A stretch of DNA of 64,000 nucleotides from Photobacterium aphoticum (GTDB lineage: Bacteria > Pseudomonadota > Gammaproteobacteria > Enterobacterales > Vibrionaceae): contig NZ_LDOV01000016.1 of NCBI RefSeq assembly GCF_001029435.1, forward strand, positions 62,001 to 126,000, written 5' to 3'. Positions within the stretch are counted from its first letter, which is position 1; every line of letters begins with the position of its first letter. The position numbers and the translations under genes are program-made. Below, one piece after another: positions 9,288 to 17,776 of the stretch. The notes below the pieces were generated by a model. The model was not told where the DNA came from. It did no database searches and saw nothing but the letters and a program-made list of their open reading frames with translations.

Positions 9288-11501
9288 ATGATCAGCCAAC
9301 GTGCTCGCTTACCGCTAAAGGTGGCGACGGCCTTGTGTCTCGCCATTGTGACCGCCCTGTGGCTCGGTTGGGAACGCCCGTACTGGGCCGCCTTCGCCGT
9401 GATTGTGATGGCTGCCACCGAAACGGCTGGTCATTCGCTGCGTAAAGGTCGTCACCGCTTGCTCGGTACGCTGTTTGGTGTGGTCATGGCCATCGTGTTA
9501 GCCGGGCTGTTTCCGCAACAGCCCGTCTTACTGCTGCTCAGTTACACCGCGTTTGCGGCATTTTGTGTGTATCACCAAACCCATCCGCACCATGGTTATG
9601 TCTGGAGCATCAGCCTGATGGTGTGTTCATTGATTTTGGTGATGGGGAAATTGCAACCGGATCTGACCTTTTCGGTGGCGGTGCTACGCATGCAGGAAAC
9701 CATACTGGGTGTATTGAGTTTTACATTGGTCTTCAGTGTCTTGTGGCCAGCCTCCAGCCGCCGTGTGCTGTATCCGACATTGACTCAGTATTTTACCGAT
9801 CAGCACCAATTGTTAGGCCGTGCCATTACCACACTGGCCGAACAAGGGACACTGCTGTCACCCTCAGCACTGAGTGAGAGCATGAAACGCCTGACCCGTC
9901 TGGATGATTTGCTGCAAGCGGCCGATGCCGACAGCTACCTTATCCATGCCAAACGCGCTGACTGGCAGGCCTTACTGACACACCTCAATGAGTGGGCCAT
10001 GTTATGCGGACATCTGGCCGATACCTTGCCTCTGCTGCCGGTACTCGAGCCAGACACAGACACGTATCAACTATCCACGCAGTTTCTGATGCGCAGCGAG
10101 CAACGCGCCGCCTGGGCTCAAGACCTGCTGGCACACGCATCCGATCCAACGCATACCTACGTTGGTGATTCGCCACTTAACACTCTGGCAGCGCTGGATG
10201 CAGCGGTACTGGAATCAACAGCCAATAAGTCGGCCGATTCAAACACACACTCACTCCAGCATCATGCGGCCTTGATGCAGTTAGCGCGCCTGCTGGCAAA
10301 AATGGATGTGTTGCATGGCAAGATTGTCGCGACCTTGCAGCAAGCGTTGGATGATACGGCATCAACGCCGCGCCAGCGCCGTGTGTCTTCCTCCGCACAG
10401 AAAAAAGCACGCTGGAACCTGAACCCGGAAAATGCCATTCACGCGCTGAAGATTAGTGTGATCATCGGTATTTGTACCGCACTGTGGATCGCGGTACCCA
10501 TGCCGGGTGGCCCCATGGTACTGCTGCTCGGTGCCATTTTGGGCAGCGTTATTTTATCGCTGCCTTTTGCCAATGCACGTTCCCTGCTAATCACCATGGT
10601 GGGCTGGTCCGTCATCATGCTGGCACAATATGTCTTCATCATGCCGCTGTTTACCGAAGTCTGGCAGCTTGCGGCCTTTTACTTCGTAAATACCTTTGCC
10701 ATCTGGTATATCTTTGCGCAACCACAGCAACTGTTAATGCGTTTACTCGGCGCACAACATTTAGTCCTGATGACCAATGGCGCGATGCAACTCACCCCGC
10801 GTTTTGACATTCAGCAAGCGCTGCTGCAATTACTGCTAATTGGGGTGTCGATGTTTGTCATTTTTCTGGTCAACCACGGGCTGTTTTCCGGTCAGGCAGA
10901 GCATGTGTTTATCCGTCAATTGCGCTACTTCCGTACCGGCCTCAATGCTAGGCTGCAGCGTTTAGCAAAAGGGAAAGCACAGCCGCTGTGTTTCATGACA
11001 CCGGTACCGTTGCGCAGTGTGGCTCAGGCGGAAATGGCCTTTTCACGCGTCAATCTGGCGATCTATCCCGATGTTGAGGCCGCACAAATACATACCATGC
11101 TGGCGCAAGCCTACCGGGTTTGTCTGCATTACCGTGCATTTGAAGACAGCTATCAGGCCTGGCTGGCACAACCGGCACCGCATAAAGCGGCTCCTCAGGC
11201 GATCAAGCGCATCACTCAAGATGCCTTGCAGGCACTGGCAGCCGGCTTGTCATCACCGGCAACGACAACGCCTCACTTACTGCCTGATCACGCGCAGCAA
11301 CGTCTGAAGGCACTGACGCTCCGTTTAAGTCGCTGCACGCCTGACGATATGTTGTTACTGTCACTGACTCCGGTACAGGCCGAAGCGGATTACCTTCTGC
11401 TGGTTGCCCTGCAGCAGTGGATTGATGCCTGTCAGTCACTGTATGACCAACAAAAAACCTGTCACCTTACCGCGTTAAAACAGACCCCGTTTGCACTGTA
11501 A
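9288..11501 (+). CDS. aaeB: FUSC-family inner-membrane efflux transporter, AaeB-like
   Basis: 737 residues. The start chosen is the ATG at 9288, preceded by AGGAG 5 bases upstream; a TTG at 9273 is less likely. Two blocks of membrane helices (about residues 10-150 and 385-525) are separated by a long soluble region, the duplicated fusaric-acid-resistance (FUSC) layout. It is longer than E. coli AaeB (655 aa), mainly in the soluble parts. With AaeA it should expel aromatic carboxylic acids across the envelope, relieving their toxicity. An 11-bp perfect inverted repeat lies about 40 bp after the stop. Confidence 0.87.
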   Translation: MISQRARLPLKVATALCLAIVTALWLGWERPYWAAFAVIVMAATETAGHSLRKGRHRLLGTLFGVVMAIVLAGLFPQQPVLLLLSYTAFAAFCVYHQTHPHHGYVWSISLMVCSLILVMGKLQPDLTFSVAVLRMQETILGVLSFTLVFSVLWPASSRRVLYPTLTQYFTDQHQLLGRAITTLAEQGTLLSPSALSESMKRLTRLDDLLQAADADSYLIHAKRADWQALLTHLNEWAMLCGHLADTLPLLPVLEPDTDTYQLSTQFLMRSEQRAAWAQDLLAHASDPTHTYVGDSPLNTLAALDAAVLESTANKSADSNTHSLQHHAALMQLARLLAKMDVLHGKIVATLQQALDDTASTPRQRRVSSSAQKKARWNLNPENAIHALKISVIIGICTALWIAVPMPGGPMVLLLGAILGSVILSLPFANARSLLITMVGWSVIMLAQYVFIMPLFTEVWQLAAFYFVNTFAIWYIFAQPQQLLMRLLGAQHLVLMTNGAMQLTPRFDIQQALLQLLLIGVSMFVIFLVNHGLFSGQAEHVFIRQLRYFRTGLNARLQRLAKGKAQPLCFMTPVPLRSVAQAEMAFSRVNLAIYPDVEAAQIHTMLAQAYRVCLHYRAFEDSYQAWLAQPAPHKAAPQAIKRITQDALQALAAGLSSPATTTPHLLPDHAQQRLKALTLRLSRCTPDDMLLLSLTPVQAEADYLLLVALQQWIDACQSLYDQQKTCHLTALKQTPFAL

Positions 11502-11537
11502 CCCAGGGGAAGGCGCATAAGTGCCTTATCACTACCT

Positions 11538-11569
11538 CGATGGGGAGGGCTATTCCTTCCTCCCCATCG
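11538..11569. terminator. Perfect 11-bp GC-rich hairpin after aaeB
   Basis: CGATGGGGAGG (11538-11548) pairs with 11559-11569 around a 10-base loop. There is no U-tract on the plus strand, so it may be a transcript-stabilising hairpin rather than a classical terminator. Confidence 0.5.
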
Positions 11570-11673
11570 CCTGACAATGTCAGATTCAGCAAGCGTTCAG
11601 TCTGGAAACTAGCATCTTGTAGCGGCTTAGGTATAAGATGCCTCCTCCACACAGTATCACCATGGATTTTCAC

Positions 11674-12483
11674 ATGTATAAATTGGTTGCCCTTGATATG
11701 GACGGCACCCTGCTTAACTCGCAGAAAGCTATTTCCCCACGCACCAAACAAGCGATTCACGCTGCACGCGAACAAGGTGTCCACGTCGTGCTGGCCTCTG
11801 GCCGACCACTGGAAGGGATGACAAAGTACCTTGATGAATTAGAAATGCGCGGCGAAAACGACTACGTGCTGAGCTACAACGCATCACTGGTACAGCGCAT
11901 TGCCAGCAAAACGGTGATCCGCAAGCAAATCATGACAGGCCTTGATGCTAAAAACATTGCCAGCCTGGCGAACGACTTTGGCACCTTTGTGCATGCCTTC
12001 AGCCCAGAGCGCGGCTTGATCACCCCACAAAATAACCCGTATACCCAGCACGAATCAGAAATCAATGATGTGGCGGTAACGGAAGTGGATTTCAGCACGC
12101 TAAGCGATGATGAAGAGATCATTAAAGTGATGATGATCGCCGATCCAGAAGTATTGAGTGCTGCCATTGCACAACTGCCAGCGTCACTGTATGAGCAGTA
12201 CACCGTAGTACAAAGCGCACCATTCTTCCTGGAGCTGATGAACCCGAACAGCAACAAGGGCACCGGTGTCGCTATGCTGGCCGAGCACCTTGGCCTCAGC
12301 GCTGAGAATGTGATTTGTATGGGTGATGCCGGCAACGATCACCACATGATTGCCTACGCCGGTTTGGGTGTGGCAATGGGCAATGCGACTGATGATATCA
12401 AAGCGATTGCCAACCACATCACCGATACCAATGACAACGACGGCGTGGCAAAAGTGATTGAGCAGTTCATTCTGAACAAATAA
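11674..12483 (+). CDS. yidA: Cof-type HAD-superfamily sugar phosphatase, YidA-like
   Basis: 269 residues from the ATG at 11674, matching E. coli YidA (270 aa) in length and start context. HAD motif I is A-L-D-M-D-G-T-L-L (nucleophile and acid/base Asp), motif II is V-L-A-S-G-R-P, the motif III Lys is in N-S-N-K-G-T-G-V, and motif IV is C-M-G-D-A-G-N-D; a Cof-type cap domain lies between. The family dephosphorylates sugar phosphates and related small metabolites in the cytosol. An in-frame ATG at 11638 has AGGT upstream and would add 12 unusual residues; TATAAG just before it could instead be a -10 box. Confidence 0.88.
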   Translation: MYKLVALDMDGTLLNSQKAISPRTKQAIHAAREQGVHVVLASGRPLEGMTKYLDELEMRGENDYVLSYNASLVQRIASKTVIRKQIMTGLDAKNIASLANDFGTFVHAFSPERGLITPQNNPYTQHESEINDVAVTEVDFSTLSDDEEIIKVMMIADPEVLSAAIAQLPASLYEQYTVVQSAPFFLELMNPNSNKGTGVAMLAEHLGLSAENVICMGDAGNDHHMIAYAGLGVAMGNATDDIKAIANHITDTNDNDGVAKVIEQFILNK

Positions 12484-12754
12484 GCCCTTCGTCCCTACCG
12501 CATCATCCGGCTGCTCCCCGAGAGAGTGGCTGGATGTGCCCCGCCCTTGCGGGTGAACAACCGTCCCCTAGACCACCTCCCATGGTAAAACCAATCTTTC
12601 TGCGCTGTCACGCCTCAATGCGAGACCAAAACCTCATTGCACATCACCATTTCATGATCATTTCATAACAACTTGGGACACAAATCACTCATAATCAACC
12701 CACCAATATGAAACAATACCTTTAGCGCATTTATTCATACATGGAGGTATAAAC

Positions 12755-12952
12755 ATGCAATTTTATGAGCAGTGCCCATCCTGTCAGCGACAAGCGGTAC
12801 TCATCCAGATCCACCGCAGTTTTTTAGATAAGGTACTGAGGAAAGACTTTTTGAAATTTCGCTGTGCCGAATGTTCCGCCGAGATTTTCTGCCACCGTAA
12901 CCGTAAAGATTTACGACTCCACAAAGCCGGTGCTGATACCGCTGATGTTTAA
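12755..12952 (+). CDS. Small Cys4 zinc-ribbon-like protein
   Basis: 65 residues with a strong SD (GGAGG, 7 bases before ATG), so very likely translated. Four cysteines in two pairs, C7-P-S-C10 and C37-A-E-C40, form a probable zinc ribbon, with a basic segment between and after them. I do not recognise the family. A strong terminator follows at 12987-13018, making it a monocistronic unit. Confidence 0.7.
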   Translation: MQFYEQCPSCQRQAVLIQIHRSFLDKVLRKDFLKFRCAECSAEIFCHRNRKDLRLHKAGADTADV

Positions 12953-12986
12953 TGCCTCTCAGCGCTACCGCATAAAACCGACACGT

Positions 12987-13018
12987 AAAAAAGGCATCGT
13001 TTAGACGATGCCTTTTTT
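12987..13018. terminator. Strong bidirectional terminator
   Basis: GGCATCGT (12993-13000) pairs with ACGATGCC (13005-13012) with a 6-A run before and a 6-T run after. It serves both the small Cys4 gene (+) and the sigZ gene (-), which converge here. Confidence 0.92.
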
Positions 13019-13058
13019 AATACTGTTCCAATCCTCACCGAGCAGCAGCTCAGGACAA

Positions 13059-13613
13059 TCAACACATCTTGCAGCTTTTGTCGCGCTTATCAAAATCGAT
13101 GATGTTGCCACGGGTATCCAGCGACAATTCACAGCATTCCTGAAATAAGCCGCTCATTTTTTCTCGGCTCTTTTGTACGCGGGACTTCAGGGTGGAATAG
13201 CTGATCCCTTTCTCTTGTGCGTAGTCTTTTTGTGATTGGCCGTGCAAATCAATCGCCGTCAGCATTTCCGCTTCGTCTTCTGGCAATGCCTGCATAAACG
13301 GCATTAAACATGTCGCGAGCTCTTCATGGACACCCGGATCATCTTGCTCGAACCATAACTCTTCCGCAGATAAGGTTTTCGCGCGGCCTTTGGTACGGTA
13401 GAAATCAATGATCGCATTGTTCGCGACCTGAAACATCCACGCCTTCACTTTACGGCTGTCACGGATCTCCTCCAATCGCTGATAGGTTTTGATCAGAATG
13501 TCTTGCAGCAAATCGTCCACATCATCCGGATCCGCCACTTTGGCATGCAAAAAGGCTTTCAGGCTGGCGCGGTATTTCGGCCAAATCGCTTCAATGGTCA
13601 GGGTGTCGCTCAT
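13059..13613 (-). CDS. sigZ: ECF-type RNA polymerase sigma factor, SigZ-like
   Basis: 184 residues from the ATG at 13613; the longer frame upstream overlaps the next gene and adds 65 unrelated residues. Region 2 is clear (D-D-L-L-Q-D-I-L-I-K-T-Y-Q-R, then K-V-K-A-W-M-F-Q-V-A-N-N-A-I-I-D-F-Y-R), and region 4 contains an HTH (K-D-Y-A-Q-E-K-G-I-S-Y-S-T-L-K-S-R-V). The C-terminus is Cys-rich (E-C-C... and a final C-K-M-C), seen in SigZ-type proteins and possibly metal or redox sensing. No anti-sigma gene is adjacent. It lies 41 bp after a LysR gene on the same strand and may be cotranscribed. Confidence 0.85.
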   Translation of the reverse strand: MSDTLTIEAIWPKYRASLKAFLHAKVADPDDVDDLLQDILIKTYQRLEEIRDSRKVKAWMFQVANNAIIDFYRTKGRAKTLSAEELWFEQDDPGVHEELATCLMPFMQALPEDEAEMLTAIDLHGQSQKDYAQEKGISYSTLKSRVQKSREKMSGLFQECCELSLDTRGNIIDFDKRDKSCKMC

Positions 13614-13654
13614 AACGTTATCAATGCTGGCTGTACAGAAGGAGAATTCATCTA

Positions 13655-14629
13655 TTATATCAAAACACCGACGTTGGGTGCAGCGTCCGACATAAGACAG
13701 GCGGATGCCGCCGCTTTTTGCTTTGCTTCCTCTTGCGCCACTACCCGTTGCAACGCCAGCCAGAACTGATCCACAGAGGCACGGCTGGTCGCCTTGGCGC
13801 GGTAGCACACAATCTCTAACGGCACGGTCAACGCTGCTTGCTCCGGGAACGCCGGCACTAAGAGTCCCTCATCTAATTCTCGGCGCATGGCATAACGCGG
13901 CGCCCAGGCGACACCCAACCCTTGCACGGCCATCTGGATAACCGCTTCCGTTAACGTGCTTTCATACACCTGATTGAGCATTTGCTTACGGTCTTTCACC
14001 AACGGAAAGACCACGTTATGCAAAAACGTCTGTTCGGAATAGGCCAGATAAGGATAAGGCTGATTGTGAGGGTGAGACGCCAACAGCTCAGGCGAGGCCA
14101 CCGGAATAATGTCTTCTTTGAGGACCAAAAGCTTATCGAATTTATCTTCAATCAGCAGCGAAGGACGCATGGCCTGCATGTTATAAGCCAACAGAATGTC
14201 GCTGGTGTTTTCTAAAATCGCCTGAAAATGATTATCCACCCCTTGTATGGAGGTGTTCATGACGATATTCAGGCCGTCAAAATCCGCCTTCCCCTGCTGA
14301 AAGAAAGATGGCATTAAATTCACCGCAAAGGAATGCAGACTGACAATGCGCACGGTGTTGTCTTTTTGCAGCGACACATCGGCAAAATCAGCTTTGGTGA
14401 CCGACACTTGCGACAATAACGTTTCCACATACGGGGCAAACTTCTTGCCCGGTTCGGTCAGGGTGATGGGATATGACGTGCGATCAAACAGCGGCACCCC
14501 CACCCACAGTTCGAGGGCTTGAATGCGACGACTAAACGCAGATTGGGTCACGTGCCGCGCTTTCGCCGCCGCCCCAAAGTTGCCTAAATCCATCAAACAC
14601 ACGAAATCCTCTAGCCACTTAAAGTCCAT
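13655..14629 (-). CDS. LysR-family regulator, HypT/YjiE-like
   Basis: 324 residues from the ATG at 14629 (an earlier in-frame start adds 12 residues). The N-terminal HTH reads F-K-W-L-E-D-F-V-C-L-M-D-L-G-N-F-G-A-A-A with T-Q-S-A-F-S-R-R-I-Q-A-L-E, close to E. coli HypT (YjiE), which also lies next to iadA. HypT is a hypochlorite-responsive regulator activated by Met oxidation. Homology to HypT is by pattern and neighbourhood; direct control of iadA is inferred from the divergent layout. Confidence 0.8.
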   Translation of the reverse strand: MDFKWLEDFVCLMDLGNFGAAAKARHVTQSAFSRRIQALELWVGVPLFDRTSYPITLTEPGKKFAPYVETLLSQVSVTKADFADVSLQKDNTVRIVSLHSFAVNLMPSFFQQGKADFDGLNIVMNTSIQGVDNHFQAILENTSDILLAYNMQAMRPSLLIEDKFDKLLVLKEDIIPVASPELLASHPHNQPYPYLAYSEQTFLHNVVFPLVKDRKQMLNQVYESTLTEAVIQMAVQGLGVAWAPRYAMRRELDEGLLVPAFPEQAALTVPLEIVCYRAKATSRASVDQFWLALQRVVAQEEAKQKAAASACLMSDAAPNVGVLI

Positions 14630-14859
14630 CTCTTGTTTCCATTTGTCGGCACACGCGGTGCCCAATCACACTATTCACTATGCCATGATCTCTATGCCAT
14701 GATCTTTATGCATAGTTTCATTCCAAATCAGCACCAGAAAGGAAAATACTCAGCACTTCTGTCGGGGTATGCTCAATCTCAAGAAAGAGACAGACAAGAT
14801 GCCAACGGACAGCAGTTCATCCCTGCTTGGCTTACACAACAGAAAACGGAAGCGCCCTT

Positions 14860-15996
14860 ATGTTTACCCTACTTAAAAATGCTGATCTTTATTCCCCACA
14901 GCCACTCGGCAAGTCGGATATCCTTCTTTGTCAGAATAATATTCTGGCAATCGCCCCTTCATTGCAAGTGAGCGGTCTGAAAGATGTGAATACTATCGAC
15001 TGTACCGGCAAGATTGTCGCGCCAGGACTGATTGACCAGCACGTTCACCTTATCGGTGGTGGCGGTGAAGCCGGTTTTGCCAGCCGCGTACCGCAAGTGA
15101 CCCTGCGTAAATTGATTGAAGCCGGTACTACTACCGCGATTGGCGTGATGGGCACAGACGGGATCTCCCGCTCACCGCGTGATTTGTACGCCAAAGCCGC
15201 CGCATTGCGTGTTGAAGGCATCAACACCTTCATGCACACCGGTTCGTACGAAGTACCAACGAAAACCCTGACCGGATGTATTCGTGACGACATCACCTTC
15301 TTACCGTGTGTATTGGGCGTGAAAATTGCGCTGGCGGATCACCGTTGTTCGTTCCCAACCACTGAAGAGCTGTCCCGCATTGTGTCTGACATTCGTATCG
15401 CGGGCATGCTGTCTGGCAAACGTGGCGTACTGCATATCCACATGGGTGACCTGGCGGATCCGTTTGCACAAATTAACGAACTGCTCAACATGGGCTTGCC
15501 TATTCACCACTTCTCTCCAACCCATGTAGCGCGTAACGAGCACCTGTTTAAAGATACCCTCGCATTCGCCCGCAAAGGCGGTTACATGGATATCACCTCG
15601 GGCGGCAGCTGCTTTGAAACGGCTGAGCAAGCAGTACGCTATGCACTGGAAGCGGATGTGAATCCAGCCCGTATTACCATCAGCTCTGACGGTAACGGCA
15701 GCCTGCCTAAATTTAATGACACAGGCAAACTGGTGGGCATGGCCGCTGCTGATGTAAACAGCAACCTGATGATGCTACCGAAGATGATTGATTTGGGGAT
15801 CCAACCAGAAATCGCGATTGCAATGATGAGCGCCAACGTGGCCGATTCGCTAGGCATCAAGAAAGGCCGCCTGCATGAAGGCGCGGATGCCGACCTGTGT
15901 ATCTTCAATGATGACTTCACCCTCGACAGCGTGATTGTGAACGGTCGCACCATGATGCTGCACGGCGAAGTGTTAGTGCAGGGGAATTACGAGTAA
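14860..15996 (+). CDS. iadA: Isoaspartyl dipeptidase (beta-aspartyl peptidase)
   Basis: 378 residues from the ATG at 14860 with GGAAG upstream. Amidohydrolase fold: G-L-I-D-Q-H-V-H-L-I-G-G-G-G-E gives the H-x-H metal pair, G-V-K-I-A-L-A-D-H-R-C the bridging-Lys and His region, F-S-P-T-H-V another His, and I-S-S-D-G-N-G-S the catalytic Asp. It hydrolyses dipeptides with an isoaspartyl bond, which arise when damaged proteins are degraded, in the cytosol. It is divergent from the HypT-like regulator, as in E. coli. Tandem 7-bp repeats and a terminator follow. Confidence 0.93.
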   Translation: MFTLLKNADLYSPQPLGKSDILLCQNNILAIAPSLQVSGLKDVNTIDCTGKIVAPGLIDQHVHLIGGGGEAGFASRVPQVTLRKLIEAGTTTAIGVMGTDGISRSPRDLYAKAAALRVEGINTFMHTGSYEVPTKTLTGCIRDDITFLPCVLGVKIALADHRCSFPTTEELSRIVSDIRIAGMLSGKRGVLHIHMGDLADPFAQINELLNMGLPIHHFSPTHVARNEHLFKDTLAFARKGGYMDITSGGSCFETAEQAVRYALEADVNPARITISSDGNGSLPKFNDTGKLVGMAAADVNSNLMMLPKMIDLGIQPEIAIAMMSANVADSLGIKKGRLHEGADADLCIFNDDFTLDSVIVNGRTMMLHGEVLVQGNYE

Positions 15997-16010
15997 GAGC
16001 CGAGAAACGA

Positions 16011-16038
16011 GATCCTAGATCCTAGATCCTAGATCCTC
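16011..16038. repeat. 7-bp tandem repeat (GATCCTA), about 4 copies
   Basis: GATCCTA occurs at 16011, 16018 and 16025, with a fourth copy at 16032 changed in its last base. It lies 15 bp after the iadA stop and directly before a second, unrelated 7-bp array. Confidence 0.95.
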
Positions 16039-16040
16039 AG

Positions 16041-16078
16041 AACTCGAAACTCGAAACTCGAAACTCGAAACTCGAAAC
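16041..16078. repeat. 7-bp tandem repeat (AACTCGA), 5 copies
   Basis: Five perfect AACTCGA units run from 16041 to 16075, with a partial copy after. They lie between iadA and the terminator shared with the glutathione operon. Confidence 0.95.
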
Positions 16079-16098
16079 TATTTTCCGGCCCCAAAAAC

Positions 16099-16133
16099 AA
16101 CAAAACCACCATGACGGTGGTTTTGTTATTTTT
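16099..16133. terminator. Bidirectional terminator between iadA and the glutathione operon
   Basis: AACAAAACCACC (16099-16110) pairs with 16116-16127 around ATGAC and is followed by ATTTTT. On the other strand a T-rich run also follows. Confidence 0.9.
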
Positions 16134-16153
16134 AACGAACACAATGAACAGTA

Positions 16154-17776
16154 TTAGTCCACCAGCGTAATTGAATCCAAGATCCCTTTGCCGCTGTGAA
16201 TGCCGCCTTCGTGTTCTTTGGCAGGTTTGCTGCGCACCAAATACCCCACATAACCTTGCTGTCCTGTCATGGACTGGGCGGTCATAGGCTGGCCGTTAAA
16301 ATGAGCCGTGAACAAGCCAATCTCACTGACTAAATCCGCCACCACCGTCATTTGACCATTGCGTACCCCCAATGCCGGACGATCACGCTCGTGCGGATAC
16401 AAACGTTGCATCAGCGCCCAGGCGGCATATTCGTCAGGCTGTAAGGCCGCCAGGGTCTTGGCAATATCGTCACCGAACACACAGTGACCGCCACCTTCCC
16501 CTTGGTTTTTCAGCACCCACGCCGCCGGATCAGCTTGGGTCATGAACCATTCCACGGTGTCAGTAGAGATCGGATGCATCGCGGCTAAAACGCTTTTCAC
16601 CTGCTCGGCTTGGAATAAATCCAAGCCCCAATGGGTCAAGTCGCTGGCTGGCATGCGCGTTAACAACATCTGCATCGCTTTGCTGGTCGCCAGTTGCTGA
16701 CTCACCGTCGCATTCACCGCCACACGGTGCTGTTCGATAAACACGCGGGTCTGGCTGAGCGCGTTCATCGACATAGCCGATTCACTATCTCTATCAAGGG
16801 AGCTATCTCGGTCAACGCTATCTTCGTCAACCCTATCTCGGTCAACTTTATCTTGGCAAACGGAAGTCTCTGGCACCAAATAATCTTCCGGCTGATACCC
16901 TGCACGCAGGTACACCACATCCACAGGCCCCAATCCCGCCAAAAGCAGACGCTGGCCGTCTCCGGTCGATAAATCTGTTGCTAACTGAGCAAAGGTGCGG
17001 CGCACGGTACGCACACCCAAATCCTGCAAGGCCACCTCCAGCAAATGCTGATCGTAAACATTGTCCTCATCCGGCTGCACCACCATCACAAACAACGGCG
17101 CACCGCTTTCATCAAACGAGGCTTTGATCTGCTCAGCCGCTTGGGCAATCGCCCCCGCCAAGTGAAACAAACAGGCATTGGGCGCAGGCACCGCAGCAGG
17201 GTTTTCTACCCATTCTTGATAGAGCGACGGCCACTGTTGCTGCACATACGCATGCAACTGAGTCGCACGCTGACCAAACGGGCCCATGCCGGCAGCAATA
17301 CCGTTGAACTCAATCACTTTCGCCCCTTGCTGGCGATCGTCCATATAATCGGTACGCATCAATAACAAAGGCTGACGCGGTGGCGACAACGGGGCATCAG
17401 CGGTACCGTGTAACTGCTTGTGCAACGTCATCAAACGGCCAAAAAACGGATCCGCCTGTGCCATATCATGCAGTGCCGATTGCACAAACGCCGCGTCTTC
17501 CGACACGGCACTGATCAACTGGCTGATCAACGGCGTTACCGCCAACAAATGGTCAAACGCCGCACGCTGCAAGGTGATTGGCGCCAAGCTAAACGGGCAA
17601 TGGCGCGCCGTACCATCGGGATTTTTGATCGCCACACCGTGCATCATGGCCCATTCACTGGCTTCAGCAATCACACTTGCCGATGGCGGGATCGGCGCAG
17701 ACAATACTGGTGCAGACAATGCCGAGGCAGATAAAGGCAACTCAGGCGACGGCCAAGCCAAGGTGGCTGTTTTCAT
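16154..17776 (-). CDS. Glutathione synthetase of the eukaryotic (GSS/GSH2) family
   Basis: 540 residues from the ATG at 17776; an upstream TTG would add two residues. It is unlike bacterial GshB and matches the eukaryotic family along its length: R-T-D-Y-M, then E156-F-N158 (human Mg ligands E144/N146), Y-L-R-A-G-Y-x-P-x-x-Y, A-T-S-K near the ATP site, V-L-K-N-Q-G-E-G-G-G (K423, E427; the glycine-rich loop with the third metal ligand), and the end G-Y-L-V-R-S-K... E-G-G-I. It should join gamma-glutamylcysteine to glycine using ATP. It is about 65 residues longer than human GSS because of an N-terminal Ala/Ser/Pro repeat and an Asp/Arg-rich insertion (about 307-334) encoded by 15-bp repeats. 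It is the last gene of gshA-ABC-ABC-GSS, overlapping the preceding ABC gene by 35 bp. All seen metal ligands are intact. Confidence 0.88.
   Translation of the reverse strand: MKTATLAWPSPELPLSASALSAPVLSAPIPPSASVIAEASEWAMMHGVAIKNPDGTARHCPFSLAPITLQRAAFDHLLAVTPLISQLISAVSEDAAFVQSALHDMAQADPFFGRLMTLHKQLHGTADAPLSPPRQPLLLMRTDYMDDRQQGAKVIEFNGIAAGMGPFGQRATQLHAYVQQQWPSLYQEWVENPAAVPAPNACLFHLAGAIAQAAEQIKASFDESGAPLFVMVVQPDEDNVYDQHLLEVALQDLGVRTVRRTFAQLATDLSTGDGQRLLLAGLGPVDVVYLRAGYQPEDYLVPETSVCQDKVDRDRVDEDSVDRDSSLDRDSESAMSMNALSQTRVFIEQHRVAVNATVSQQLATSKAMQMLLTRMPASDLTHWGLDLFQAEQVKSVLAAMHPISTDTVEWFMTQADPAAWVLKNQGEGGGHCVFGDDIAKTLAALQPDEYAAWALMQRLYPHERDRPALGVRNGQMTVVADLVSEIGLFTAHFNGQPMTAQSMTGQQGYVGYLVRSKPAKEHEGGIHSGKGILDSITLVD
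16803..16861 (-). repeat. 15-bp imperfect in-frame repeat inside the glutathione synthetase gene
   Basis: Four units starting at 16803, 16818, 16833 and 16848, all variants of CTATCTCGGTCAAC plus one base. They encode V-D-R-D-S-like pentapeptides in a loop absent from other members of the family. Confidence 0.85.
17697..17741 (-). repeat. 15-bp imperfect repeat in the N-terminal coding region of the glutathione synthetase
   Basis: Three units beginning GCAGA at 17697, 17712 and 17727 encode the Leu-Ser-Ala-x-x segment near residues 12-26. The repeat starts exactly beyond the stop codon end of the overlapping ABC gene. Confidence 0.75.

Noticed and set aside
16011-16078. CRISPR-like repeats
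   Set aside because: Units are 7 bp and directly adjacent, with no spacers and no cas genes.
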